Shown piece by piece: positions 1-8,320 of a stretch of 64,000 nt of DNA; position 1 is the first letter of the stretch; every line of letters begins with the position of its first letter. A model generated the notes under the pieces. It ran no database searches and had not been told where the DNA came from. It saw only the letters and a list, made by a program, of their open reading frames with translations. The stretch is taken from contig NZ_LAVA02000035.1 in the NCBI RefSeq assembly GCF_000974985.2, positions 1 to 64,000 of the forward strand, read 5' to 3'. Source of the stretch: Streptomyces mangrovisoli (lineage in GTDB: Bacteria > Actinomycetota > Actinomycetes > Streptomycetales > Streptomycetaceae). The translations under genes and the position numbers were made by a program.

Positions 1-273
1 GGGTGAGACAGCCGAGCCCGCCGCAGGCGGCGCCGCGCGGCCGCTCGCGTCCGTGTCCGCGAGGTCCCACAGGGCCAGGCAGCGGGCCTCCGGCTCCCCG
101 GCGAGCCGGCACAACTCCTCGACCGCCGTGCGCGGCGGCACCGTACGGCCGTTGAGGTAGCGCTCCCACGACGACTTGCTGAACGCCGTCTTCGCCGCGA
201 GACCCGCGAGGCTCAGGCCGGTGCGCCCCTTGAGCTCGTACAGCGCCGCCGCCAGCGGCGGACGCCCGGTCAT
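1..273 (-). CDS. Helix-turn-helix protein, XRE-like (3' end beyond the window)
   Basis: The first 91 codons are visible and read out of the window at position 1. Residues about 5-60 form a helix-turn-helix of the same kind as the upstream gene, sharing the pattern K-S/W-SWERYL-G-R-PP. The ATG overlaps the upstream stop codon as ATGA, so the two genes are probably translationally coupled. After the HTH the sequence turns Ala/Gly/Pro-rich, as a linker would. What follows is unseen; by analogy with its neighbour it may carry a membrane segment and an extracellular domain, but that is inference. It is probably a DNA-binding regulator and a paralogue of the next gene. Confidence 0.75.
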   Translation of the reverse strand, partial: MTGRPPLAAALYELKGRTGLSLAGLAAKTAFSKSSWERYLNGRTVPPRTAVEELCRLAGEPEARCLALWDLADTDASGRAAPPAAGSAVSP

Positions 274-1145
274 TCCCGCAGCGCCTTCCAGGTCGCCGGT
301 CCCACGAGGCCGTCCGCGACGAGCCCCGCGTGCCGCTGGAACCCGAGGACCGCGCCCCGGGTCAGCGGCCCGAACATCCCGTCGATGCCGCCGGGGGAGA
401 AGCCCGCCCGGCGCAACAGGCACTGCGCCTCGGCGACTTCGGGCCCGGCCTGGCCGTACCCCACGAGCGTGTCGCGGGTGCGGCTGTTGCCCGCGTACCA
501 ACGGCTGCCGGTGCGGCTGAGCCTGCACGCGTACCCGCGGGCCGACGCCGTCGCGCTCGGTACGGCGAGCGGGGTGGCGGTCCGCACGGAGCGGACGCCG
601 TAACCGCCGTCGCCGAGCAGTCGTACCGCCACGAGCGCGGCGGCGCACACGGCGAGGACGAGCGCGACGGACCCCGCCACCAGCGCGGCGCGCGTCCCCC
701 GCCCGAACCGCCGGCCGTACCCGCCGTCTTCGACGTACCCGCCGTCCTCGACGGACCCGCCGTCCTCCAAGTGTTCGTCCGGTCCGCCGTGTTCGCCGTG
801 CCCGTCGTGTCCCTTGGCGGACCTCTCCTCGGGTTCGCCCTCCCGCGGAGCCGGTTCCGTCGTGCCGGTCGACCGCCCGTCGCGGTGGGCCGCGGCCGCC
901 ACCTCGTGCAGTGCGAGCAGCCGCACCGGGTCCTGTCCGACGAGCCGCGCCAGCGCGGACACCGCCTCAGCGGGCGGCAGCGAACGGCCGCCCAGATAGC
1001 GCTCCCACGACTTCGCGCCGTAGCCCGTGCGCGCCGCCAGCTGCCGCGTGCTCAGCCCGCCGTGGTCCTTCAGCCGGCGCAACTGCACCACCAACTGCCG
1101 GACGCGAGGGTCGAGTTCCGCGGGCAGCGGTTTCCAACGCGACAT
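270..1145 (-). CDS. Membrane-anchored HTH protein with C-terminal peptidoglycan-binding domain
   Basis: A 291-residue protein in three parts. Residues about 10-70 are an XRE-like helix-turn-helix (KSWERYLGGRSLPP). A charged linker follows, with repeats of the form EDGGxV at about 125-145, then a single membrane helix at about 152-177. The C-terminus from about 230 is a PG_binding_1-type domain (IDGMFGPLTRGAVLGFQ). The order implies a cytoplasmic DNA-binding head and an outside domain able to touch the cell wall. I chose the ATG at 1145 because upstream codons look non-coding. It overlaps the next HTH gene by ATGA. The domains are visible; a cell-wall-sensing role is inferred and no ligand or target promoter is known. 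Confidence 0.82.
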   Translation of the reverse strand: MSRWKPLPAELDPRVRQLVVQLRRLKDHGGLSTRQLAARTGYGAKSWERYLGGRSLPPAEAVSALARLVGQDPVRLLALHEVAAAAHRDGRSTGTTEPAPREGEPEERSAKGHDGHGEHGGPDEHLEDGGSVEDGGYVEDGGYGRRFGRGTRAALVAGSVALVLAVCAAALVAVRLLGDGGYGVRSVRTATPLAVPSATASARGYACRLSRTGSRWYAGNSRTRDTLVGYGQAGPEVAEAQCLLRRAGFSPGGIDGMFGPLTRGAVLGFQRHAGLVADGLVGPATWKALRE

Positions 1146-1440
1146 GTTTCCCCCACTCGCGTTCCCTGTGCGCCGGTCATGGTCAGTGACCGGCGTGCCC
1201 CGCCGCATTCTGCATCAGCGAGCACGAGCGGCAGCGGGCGGAGGTTCCCGCGGCCGTACGGATTCGGCCACCACGCGCCCCCGCCGTCCCGCCGCGCCGC
1301 CACCGCGGACCGCGTCCCCGCAGGTCAGCGCGTGGGACGTCCCGGCCTGCCGTCACTTTCGCGGCGACTGTGGCCGCCGCCCCGGCCGACCGAGCAGTGT
1401 CGTCCCCGGCAGAACAGCCAGCGACCCGAAAGGGAGTCAC

Positions 1441-1914
1441 ATGCGAACCAATGTCCTGGCCCGGACCCTCGTCGGTGCCACCGCCGTCCTGGGGCTCGCC
1501 GCCGGCGGCCTCGCGACCGCCGGTACCAGCTTCGCCGCGTCCGCACCCACCGCCAAGACGGCCGTGAGCGCCCAGGACCTGTCCGTCCTGGCGACCAACA
1601 ACTTCGGCCTGAGCAGCCAGCAGGCGAAGAACATCCAGTGCTTCCTGCGGACCTCGCCGGCCAGCTACACGGGTGCCATCGACGGGCAGCTCGGCACCAA
1701 CAGCTGGAAGGCGTTCCAGCGTTGGCTGAAGGAGTACTGGAGCTACAACGACTCCATCGACGGCGACCCCGGCCCCAACACCATCAAGGCGCTCCAGCGG
1801 ATGCTGGCGTTCGGCTGGGGCTACACCGGCTCCATCGACGGGATCGCCGGCTCGGGCACCAAGGCCGCCTTCGCGCGCCTGGCCAACGAGGACAGCGTCT
1901 TCTACCCCTGCTGA
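1441..1914 (+). CDS. Secreted peptidoglycan-binding-like protein
   Basis: A 157-residue exported protein. Residues 1 to about 33 are a Sec signal peptide with a basic start and an Ala/Gly/Leu core ending in an AFA/ASA-like cleavage region. The mature part has two degenerate PG_binding_1-like units, around residues 60-95 (GAIDGQLGTNSWKAFQ) and 115-150 (GSIDGIAGSGTKAAF). There is no catalytic domain. A GGGAG ribosome-binding site lies about 7 bases before the ATG. It sits next to the HTH/peptidoglycan-binding membrane protein on the other strand, and both share the IDG-G-T-AF pattern, so a shared cell-wall context is plausible. Its function is unproven. Confidence 0.8.
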   Translation: MRTNVLARTLVGATAVLGLAAGGLATAGTSFAASAPTAKTAVSAQDLSVLATNNFGLSSQQAKNIQCFLRTSPASYTGAIDGQLGTNSWKAFQRWLKEYWSYNDSIDGDPGPNTIKALQRMLAFGWGYTGSIDGIAGSGTKAAFARLANEDSVFYPC

Positions 1915-1960
1915 CCTACCGCCCGGCGGCCCCCGCCCTCCCCGGGGCCGGACATGGCAC

Positions 1961-1991
1961 CGCCCGGACGGCTCACCGAGCCGTCCGGGCG
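1961..1991. terminator. Bidirectional stem-loop between convergent genes
   Basis: A perfect 13-bp inverted repeat (1961-1973 and 1979-1991) with a 5-base loop lies between the stop codon at 1914 and the argS stop at 2017. It lacks a T-run, as is common for Streptomyces terminators. Its position between convergent genes suggests it ends transcription from both sides. Confidence 0.7.
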
Positions 1992-2016
1992 GAACGCCGT
2001 CCCCGTGGGGGAGCGG

Positions 2017-3786
2017 TCAGAGGCGCTCGGGCGTCCTGATGCCCAGCAGGGCCATGCCCCGGTGCAGCGTGCGGGCCGTCAGGTCGACCAGGAACAGACG
2101 GTTCTCCACCTGCTCGGCCGTCTCGGCCTTCAGCACCGGGCACTGGTCGTAGAAGGTCGTCAGCAGCGAGGCCAGCTGGTAGAGGTACGCGGCCAGCTTG
2201 TGCGGCTCGTAGCCGGCGGCGACCTCCAGGACGGTCTCCGCGAACTGGTCCAGGTGCAGGCCCAGCGCCCGCTCCGCCGGGGCGAGTTCGAGCTCCGGGT
2301 GGGCCGCCGGACGGGCCTCGCCCGCCTTGCGCAGGATGGACTGGATCCGGGCGTAGGCGTACTGGAGGTACACGGAGGTGTCGCCGTTGAGCGAGACCAT
2401 CTGGTCCAGGTCGAACTTGTAGTCCCGCACCGCCGAGGTCGACAGATCGGCGTACTTCACCGCGCCGATGCCGACCCAGCGGCCGTTCTCGACGATCTCC
2501 TGCTCGCTCAGGCCCACCTTCTCGGCCTTCTCCCGGACCACCGCGGTCGCCCGGTCGACGGCCTCGTCGAGCAGGTCCTCCAGCTTGACCGTCTCGCCCT
2601 CACGGGTCTTGAACGGCTTGCCGTCCTTGCCGAGGACCGTGCCGAACGCCAGCTGGAACGCGGTCACGTCGTCGTTGAGCCAGCCCGCGCGCCGGGCGGT
2701 CTCGAAGACCATCCGGAAGTGCAGCGCCTGGCGGGCGTCGACGACGTACAGCAGGTTGTTCGCCTTGAGGTTGAAGACGCGGTCGCGGATCGCGGACAGG
2801 TCGGTCGCCGCGTAGCCGTAGCCGCCGTCGGACTTCTGCACGATCAGCGGGACCCGGTTGCCGTCCGGGCCCTTGATGTCGTCGAAGAACACGCACAGCG
2901 CGCCCTCGGAGCGGACGGCGACGCCCGACTCCTCAAGGAGCCGGCAGGTCTCCGCGAGCATGTCGTTGTAACCGGACTCGCCGACGATGTCCGGGTCGCG
3001 GACCTCCATGTCCAGCTTCTCGAAGACGGAGAAGAAGTAGATCTTCGACTCGTCGACGAACTTCTGCCACGTGGCGAGCGTGTGCGGCTCCCCGGCCTGG
3101 AGGTCGACGACCCGGCGGCGGGCCCGCGTCTTGAACTCCTCGTCCGAGTCGAACAGCCTGCGGGCGGCCTTGTAGAGGCGGTCCAGGTTGGACATCGCCT
3201 CCTCGCCGCTGACCTCGCCGGCCTTGTGGTCGAGTTCGTGCGGGTGCTCGTCCAGGAACTGGATGAGCATGCCGAACTGCGTGCCCCAGTCGCCGATGTG
3301 ATGGCGGCGCACCACCGTCTCGCCCGCGAACTCCAGCAGCTGCACCAGCGCGTCGCCGATGACGGCGGAGCGCAGGTGCCCGACGTGCATCTCCTTCGCC
3401 ACGTTCGGCTGGGCGTAGTCGATGACCGTGGTGCCCGGGTGCGCGGCGAAGGGCACGCCGAGGCGGCCGGTGACGTCCGTGTACCGCGCGGCGAGGTTCT
3501 CGACGATCGCGCGGTCGGTGATGGTGATGTTGAGGAAGCCGGGCCCGGAGACCTCGATGTCCTTGATCACGTCACCGGTGACCACCTGGGAGACCACCTG
3601 CGTGGCGAGCTCCCGGGGGTTCGCCTTCGCCTTCTTGGCCAGCGCGAGGATGCCGTTGGCCTGGTAGTCGGCCCGGTCGCTTCGTCGCAGCAGCGGGTCC
3701 GCGCCGGCCGACTCCGGCAGGGTGGCCGTGAGCGCGGACGCGAGATGCTGCTGGACGGAGTCGCTGAGGGACGTGACCGAGGCCAT
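2017..3786 (-). CDS. argS: Arginyl-tRNA synthetase
   Basis: ArgRS charges tRNA-Arg with arginine using ATP. The 589-residue length is normal for the bacterial enzyme. An N-terminal additional domain spans about residues 5-95. The class I HIGH motif appears as HVGH at 134-137 (PNVAKEMHVGH). The KMSKS loop is degenerate (GKDGKPFKTREG), as is usual in ArgRS. The C-terminal DALR-type anticodon-binding helices end in GIRTPERL. The ATG at 3786 begins MASVTSLSD. It is transcribed divergently from lysS across about 150 bp, so two aminoacyl-tRNA synthetases share one promoter region. Confidence 0.97.
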   Translation of the reverse strand: MASVTSLSDSVQQHLASALTATLPESAGADPLLRRSDRADYQANGILALAKKAKANPRELATQVVSQVVTGDVIKDIEVSGPGFLNITITDRAIVENLAARYTDVTGRLGVPFAAHPGTTVIDYAQPNVAKEMHVGHLRSAVIGDALVQLLEFAGETVVRRHHIGDWGTQFGMLIQFLDEHPHELDHKAGEVSGEEAMSNLDRLYKAARRLFDSDEEFKTRARRRVVDLQAGEPHTLATWQKFVDESKIYFFSVFEKLDMEVRDPDIVGESGYNDMLAETCRLLEESGVAVRSEGALCVFFDDIKGPDGNRVPLIVQKSDGGYGYAATDLSAIRDRVFNLKANNLLYVVDARQALHFRMVFETARRAGWLNDDVTAFQLAFGTVLGKDGKPFKTREGETVKLEDLLDEAVDRATAVVREKAEKVGLSEQEIVENGRWVGIGAVKYADLSTSAVRDYKFDLDQMVSLNGDTSVYLQYAYARIQSILRKAGEARPAAHPELELAPAERALGLHLDQFAETVLEVAAGYEPHKLAAYLYQLASLLTTFYDQCPVLKAETAEQVENRLFLVDLTARTLHRGMALLGIRTPERL

Positions 3787-3936
3787 AGGTAGGGGTGCCG
3801 TTCTCCTCGTGGGGATGGATAGACCCGGCCAGTATCCCACGGTGGGTAAAGCGGTTTTCGCCCGTGCGGTCCCGTCTGGGAGAATGGAGCGGCCAGCCGT
3901 GCGACCGTGCCGGCTGCCCGGAGCAGAAAGAAGGAC

Positions 3937-5676
3937 GTGCCGATCGTGGCTCTGAGCACCGAGACCACCGACTGGGTCTCCCGTTTCGCGGATGAGGTCA
4001 TCGAGGAGTCGGAGCGTCGGGCCCCGGGCAAACCGGTCGTCGTCGCCTCCGGTCTGTCCCCGTCCGGCCCGATCCACCTCGGCAACCTGCGCGAGGTCAT
4101 GACCCCGCACCTGGTCGCCGACGAGATCCGGCGCCGCGGCCACGAGGTCCGCCACCTCATCTCGTGGGACGACTACGACCGCTACCGCAAGGTGCCCGCC
4201 GGCATCGCGGGCGTCGACGAGAGCTGGGCCGAGCACATCGGCAAGCCGCTGACCTCCGTCCCGGCGCCCAGGGGTTCCGCGTTCCCGAACTGGTCCGAGC
4301 ACTTCAAGGCCGCCATGGTCGCCTCGCTCGCCGAGCTGGGCGTGGAGTTCGACGGGATCAGCCAGACGGAGCAGTACACCTCGGGCGTCTACCGCGAGCA
4401 GATCCTGCACGCGATGAAGCACCGCGGCGACATCGACGCGATCCTCGCGCAGTACCGCACCAAGAAGGCCCCGGCCAAGAAGCAGCAGAAGCCCCTCGAC
4501 GAGGCCGAGCTGGAGGCCGCCGAGGGGTCCGGCGCGGCCGAGGAGGACGACGGCAGCTCCGGCTCCGCCGGGTACTTCCCGTACAAGCCGTACTGCGGCG
4601 GCTGCGGCAAGGACCTGACGACCGTCACGGCGTACGACGACGACACCACCGAGCTCACCTACACCTGCACCGCCTGCGGCTTCGCCGAGACGGTCCGGCT
4701 CAGCGAGTTCAACCGCGGCAAGCTGGTCTGGAAGGTCGACTGGCCGATGCGGTGGGCGTACGAGGGCGTGATCTTCGAGCCGTCCGGCGTGGACCACTCC
4801 TCGCCCGGGTCGTCGTTCCAGGTCGGCGGGCAGATCGTCGGGATCTTCGGCGGCGCGCAGCCGATCGGCCCGATGTACGCCTTCGTCGGCATCAGCGGCA
4901 TGGCGAAGATGTCGTCCTCGCGCGGTGGCGTGCCCACCGCCGCGGACGCCCTGAAGATCATGGAGCCGCAGCTGCTGCGCTGGCTGTACGCCCGCCGGCG
5001 GCCCAACCAGTCCTTCAAGATCGCCTTCGACCAGGAGATCCAGCGGCTCTACGACGAGTGGGACAAGCTCGACGCCAAGGTGGCCGACGGCTCGGCCCTG
5101 CCGGCCGACGTCGCCGCGCACACCCGCGCGGTCGGCACGGCCGCCGGCGAGCTGCCCCGCACCGCGCGCCCGCTCCCGTACCGCACGCTCGCCTCGGTCG
5201 CCGACATCACCGCCGGACACCAGGACCAGGCGCTGCGCATCCTGTCCGAGCTGGACCCGGCGAACCCGATCGGCTCCCTCGACGAGGCCCGGCCGCGGTT
5301 CGACCGGGCCGAGGAGTGGATCAACACGCAGGTCCCCGCCGACCAGCGGACCATCGTGCGCGAGGAGCCCGACGCCGAGCTGCTGAAGTCGCTCGACGAC
5401 GCCTCCCAGCAGTCGGTGCGGCTCCTCCTCGACGGCCTCGCGGAGCACTGGTCGCTCGACGGGCTGACCCACCTGGTCTACGGCGTGCCCAAGGTCCAGG
5501 CCGGGTTCTCCGCGGACGCCACGCCCAAGGAGCTGCCGCCGGAGATCAAGACCGCCCAGCGGACGTTCTTCGCGCTGCTCTACCACCTGCTCGTCGGCCG
5601 CGACACCGGCCCGCGGCTGCCCACGCTGCTGCTCGCGGTGGGCCAGGAGCGGGTGCGGACCCTGCTCGGCGGCTGA
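3937..5676 (+). CDS. lysS: Lysyl-tRNA synthetase, class I
   Basis: This is the archaeal-type class I LysRS, unrelated in fold to the usual bacterial class II LysRS. The HIGH-type motif is PIHLGN at about 45-50 and the KMSKS-type motif is KMSSS at 324-328. Two Cys pairs (CGGCGK and CTACG) flank a likely zinc site. A charged Lys/Ala then Glu/Asp-rich insertion at about 175-210 looks like a lineage-specific loop. Start choice is uncertain: GTG at 3937 gives the N-terminus MPIVALS, while GTG at 3946 has better spacing from AAGGA at 3931-3935. A strong hairpin follows the stop codon. Confidence 0.95.
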   Translation: MPIVALSTETTDWVSRFADEVIEESERRAPGKPVVVASGLSPSGPIHLGNLREVMTPHLVADEIRRRGHEVRHLISWDDYDRYRKVPAGIAGVDESWAEHIGKPLTSVPAPRGSAFPNWSEHFKAAMVASLAELGVEFDGISQTEQYTSGVYREQILHAMKHRGDIDAILAQYRTKKAPAKKQQKPLDEAELEAAEGSGAAEEDDGSSGSAGYFPYKPYCGGCGKDLTTVTAYDDDTTELTYTCTACGFAETVRLSEFNRGKLVWKVDWPMRWAYEGVIFEPSGVDHSSPGSSFQVGGQIVGIFGGAQPIGPMYAFVGISGMAKMSSSRGGVPTAADALKIMEPQLLRWLYARRRPNQSFKIAFDQEIQRLYDEWDKLDAKVADGSALPADVAAHTRAVGTAAGELPRTARPLPYRTLASVADITAGHQDQALRILSELDPANPIGSLDEARPRFDRAEEWINTQVPADQRTIVREEPDAELLKSLDDASQQSVRLLLDGLAEHWSLDGLTHLVYGVPKVQAGFSADATPKELPPEIKTAQRTFFALLYHLLVGRDTGPRLPTLLLAVGQERVRTLLGG

Positions 5677-5687
5677 CGGCCGCACAG

Positions 5688-5731
5688 CACGCCGAAGGGG
5701 CGCCCGGATCTCCGGGCGCCCCTTCGGCGTG
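5688..5731. terminator. Long bidirectional stem-loop after lysS
   Basis: A 20-bp inverted repeat (5688-5707 and 5712-5731) closes on a 4-base loop. Its inner 17 bp are perfect, and the outer bases pair with at most one mismatch. It lies between the convergent lysS and DUF2637 genes and is the clearest terminator candidate in this part of the window. Confidence 0.85.
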
Positions 5732-5753
5732 TCCGCTGCCCGCGGGGAGCGGA

Positions 5754-7142
5754 TCAGGCGATGTGGTCCTCCTCCAGCTCCGCCGTGTGGCGGTTCGTGA
5801 AGCGGTTGACCATACGGTCCGCGTCACGCTGGGCGAGCCGGACGCCGTAGGTCGCCTCCACGTCGTTCTGCAGCTGGCCCGCGGTGGGGTAGCTGCCGTC
5901 GATCGACTTCTTGAAGACCTGGTAGAAGTCCTCCTCCGTGGGCTCCGGCGTGCCGCCGCCCTCGCCCAGATCACGGGTGCGGCCCGGGGCGACGGGGATC
6001 TGGAAGCTGCCGGTCTCCTCCGGGGAGAACTGCTCCGGGGGCTGCTCCTCGTACCAGCCCCCGTACTGCTCCTCCGGGAGGTACTGGAGGTCGTACGCCG
6101 GCTCGTAGCTGGGGTCGTAGCCGCCCTGGTACTGGATCGGCGGGGCCGGCTCCTGGAACCAGGGGTTCTCCTCCGGGCCCTGCGGGCCGGCCTGCTGCGG
6201 GAAGGCGCCCTGCTGCGGGAAGCCCTGCTGCGGGAAGCCCTGCTGCGGACCGTTCTGTTCGGGGAAGCCCTGCTGCGGGAAGGCGCCCTGCTGGGCCATC
6301 GCCTGCTGCTGGGCCGTCTCCTGCTGCGGGAGCGGGGCCTGCTCGGCCGCGGGGGCCGACGCCTGCCGCGGGATGGGCACGGACGTCGCCGCGGGCAGCG
6401 CCTGCGCCTGCGGCGCGGCGGTCACCTGCGGCTGCGGCGGCAGCAGCGTCGGCTCGATGCCCGCGGCGGCGAGGCCGGCGGGGGCGGTGTCCGCGAGCGG
6501 GACGCCGTAGCGGGCGAGCCGGAGCGGCATCAGGGACTCGACAGGTGCTTTGCGGCGCCAGGCGCGGCCGAAGCGGGAGTGCAGGCGCGCCTGGTAGACG
6601 AGACGTTCCTGCTCCAGCTTGATGACCTGCTCGTAGGAGCGCAGCTCCCACAGCTTCATCCGGCGCCAGAGCAGGAAGGTGGGGATCGGGGAGAGCAGCC
6701 AGCGGGTGATCCGCACGCCCTCCATGTGCTTGTCGGCGGTGATGTCCGCGATCCGCCCGATGGCGTGCCGGGCGGCCTCGACGGCGACGACGAACAGCAT
6801 GGGGATCACCGCGTGCATGCCGACGCCGAGCGGGTCGGGCCAGGCGGCGGCGCCGTTGAAGGCGATCGTCGCCGCCGTGAGCACCCAGGCGGTCTGCCGC
6901 AGCAGCGGGAAGGGGATGCGGATCCAGGTCAGCAGCAGGTCGAGCGCGAGCAGCACACAGATGCCCGCGTCGATGCCGATCGGGAACACGTACGCGAAGT
7001 CCCCGAAGCCCTTCTTCAGGGCCAGTGCCCTCACGGCCGCGTACGACCCGGTGAAGCCGATACCGGCGATGATCACGGCGCCGGTCACGACCACGCCGAT
7101 GAGAACGTGGTGCATCCGAGTGAGCTTCAGTGGCGCGGCCAC
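5754..7142 (-). CDS. DUF2637 membrane protein with Gln-rich tail
   Basis: A 462-residue protein. About four hydrophobic helices fill residues 8-135 and carry the DUF2637 pattern (GFTGSYAAVRALA, FPIGIDAGICVLLALDL). This family is common in actinomycetes and overlaps SpdB-like plasmid-spread proteins. Residues about 150-200 are a basic cytoplasmic segment. A long Gln/Pro/Gly/Phe-rich region covers about 225-360. A folded acidic C-terminal end holds TAGQLQNDVEATYGVRL, which could be a small helical DNA- or protein-binding domain. I chose the GTG at 7142, which has a GGGGAGG-type ribosome-binding site; an upstream TTG at 7178 lies inside a palindrome. The molecular role is unknown. Confidence 0.8.
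   Translation of the reverse strand: MAAPLKLTRMHHVLIGVVVTGAVIIAGIGFTGSYAAVRALALKKGFGDFAYVFPIGIDAGICVLLALDLLLTWIRIPFPLLRQTAWVLTAATIAFNGAAAWPDPLGVGMHAVIPMLFVVAVEAARHAIGRIADITADKHMEGVRITRWLLSPIPTFLLWRRMKLWELRSYEQVIKLEQERLVYQARLHSRFGRAWRRKAPVESLMPLRLARYGVPLADTAPAGLAAAGIEPTLLPPQPQVTAAPQAQALPAATSVPIPRQASAPAAEQAPLPQQETAQQQAMAQQGAFPQQGFPEQNGPQQGFPQQGFPQQGAFPQQAGPQGPEENPWFQEPAPPIQYQGGYDPSYEPAYDLQYLPEEQYGGWYEEQPPEQFSPEETGSFQIPVAPGRTRDLGEGGGTPEPTEEDFYQVFKKSIDGSYPTAGQLQNDVEATYGVRLAQRDADRMVNRFTNRHTAELEEDHIA
6191..6292 (-). repeat. In-frame tandem repeat encoding FPQQG units
   Basis: Within the DUF2637 gene the sequence repeats a unit of about 15-18 bases that encodes F-P-Q-Q-G and close variants, about six times. 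The product is low-complexity and prion-like in composition. Copy number of such repeats varies easily by slippage. Confidence 0.8.
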
Positions 7143-7166
7143 CCTTACACCCCTCCCCTTACGTGT

Positions 7167-7180
7167 TGTTGCGCGCAACA
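7167..7180. promoter_or_regulatory. 14-bp perfect palindrome upstream of the DUF2637 gene
   Basis: TGTTGCGCGCAACA is a perfect 14-bp palindrome. It ends 25 bases upstream of the chosen GTG at 7142, where a repressor or activator site could lie. I cannot assign a protein to it. Confidence 0.45.
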
Positions 7181-7233
7181 GGGTGGCACATGTGTGCGGC
7201 GTCCGTGTTGCCGGTACGTCAGGAGAGCCCTGA

Positions 7234-8187
7234 TCAGTTCTTTCCGGCGGCCGCCGCCGACGCCGAGGGGGACGCCGACTTCGACGCCGACTTCGACGAC
7301 GAGGCCGACGGGGACGCCGACTTCGAGCCCGACTTCGCGGTCGACTTGCTCGGGGAGGGGCTGCTGCTCGTGCCGGAGCCGCCGCCCGAGGTGCCCGTGC
7401 CGCCGACGCCGTTGGCCGAGGAGACCTTCGCGACGATCTCCTTGACGGCCTTCTCCGCCGCCTTCGTCAGCTTCCCGGCGTCCGGCGTCTTGTCGCCCGC
7501 CAGACCCGCGCCGTTGTAGTCCACGGTCACGACGACGTTCTCGACGCGCGCGACGACCGTCTGCTGCTTGAAGGCGCCTTCCTTCTTCTTCAGGTCGTAG
7601 CGCACCGCGGTCGCCTCGTCGCCCGCCCCCGCCACCGGCGCCGACTTGGTGCTCTTCGCACCCTCCACCGCCTGGGCGTCCTTGACCTGCTTGGCGTAGT
7701 ACGTCTCGGCCTGGTCGTTGCCGGAGCCGCGGGCGGTGTCCGACTCGAAGCGCAGCAGCGACACGTTCAGCCAGCGGAACTGCGACCCCTTCACGCCGTT
7801 GTTGTCCAGGCTGCTCCAGGAGCAGCTGGAGCGCGCGGAGGCGTCGTCCGTCTTGCCCGCCTTGGCCGACTTCAGCCCCTTCGGGACGAGATCGCCCAGC
7901 GTCGACTTCGACAGGACGGCACAGGGCTCGGGCAGCTTCGTGTACCGGGTCGCCTGCACGGTGGGCGAGGCGCTCGCGGTCGCGCCGCCGTCGCTCCCGG
8001 CCGCCTGGGTGCTGTCACCGCCGGACTTGGCGCCCGCGTCGGAGCCCGAGTCGGAGCCGGAGGAGCATCCGGCGGCCATCAGCATCGCCGGAACGGCGGC
8101 CGCGCAGACGAGGGCGCCCCTCAGGCGCCTTGCTCCCTGCCGGCCACGCTGGTCGTCTCGGTCGTCTCGCTGGGCTGCTCGCTGCAT
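7234..8187 (-). CDS. DUF3558-type lipoprotein
   Basis: A 317-residue exported lipoprotein. The N-terminus is basic, followed by a hydrophobic stretch and the lipobox LMAAGC at about 45-50. A Ser/Gly/Ala-rich tether follows. The core (about residues 95-260) has the DUF3558 layout: an early LPEPCAVLSKSTL with one Cys, a second Cys in SSCSW, and a C-terminal beta-rich half. The last 50 residues are a Ser/Lys/Ala repeat tail, probably flexible or wall-contacting. GAAGGA just before the ATG at 8187 supports this start over the ATG at 8202. The next gene upstream is a paralogue. The family has no assigned biochemical function. Confidence 0.85.
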   Translation of the reverse strand: MQRAAQRDDRDDQRGRQGARRLRGALVCAAAVPAMLMAAGCSSGSDSGSDAGAKSGGDSTQAAGSDGGATASASPTVQATRYTKLPEPCAVLSKSTLGDLVPKGLKSAKAGKTDDASARSSCSWSSLDNNGVKGSQFRWLNVSLLRFESDTARGSGNDQAETYYAKQVKDAQAVEGAKSTKSAPVAGAGDEATAVRYDLKKKEGAFKQQTVVARVENVVVTVDYNGAGLAGDKTPDAGKLTKAAEKAVKEIVAKVSSANGVGGTGTSGGGSGTSSSPSPSKSTAKSGSKSASPSASSSKSASKSASPSASAAAAGKN

Positions 8188-8320
8188 GGTTCCTTCGCTC
8201 ATGACGCTCGTGGTTCCTGCGGTCGGATCGGGTCCGAGGGGCCACGGTACGCGGTGAGCAAGGAGCGCGGTCGGGGTTCGCGGGGGTCGCGGACCGGACC
8301 GGAAGGCGCCCGACACCCCG

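Noticed and set aside
2017..5685. A 1222-codon minus-strand open frame spanning argS and the lysS region
   Set aside because: Only 2017-3786 is ArgS. The upstream part is the antisense of lysS, open because G+C-rich DNA seldom has stop codons there.
4164..7445. A 1093-codon plus-strand open frame
   Set aside because: It is a frame shadow of lysS and the antisense of the DUF2637 gene, with Arg/Ala/Gly-rich product and no domain.
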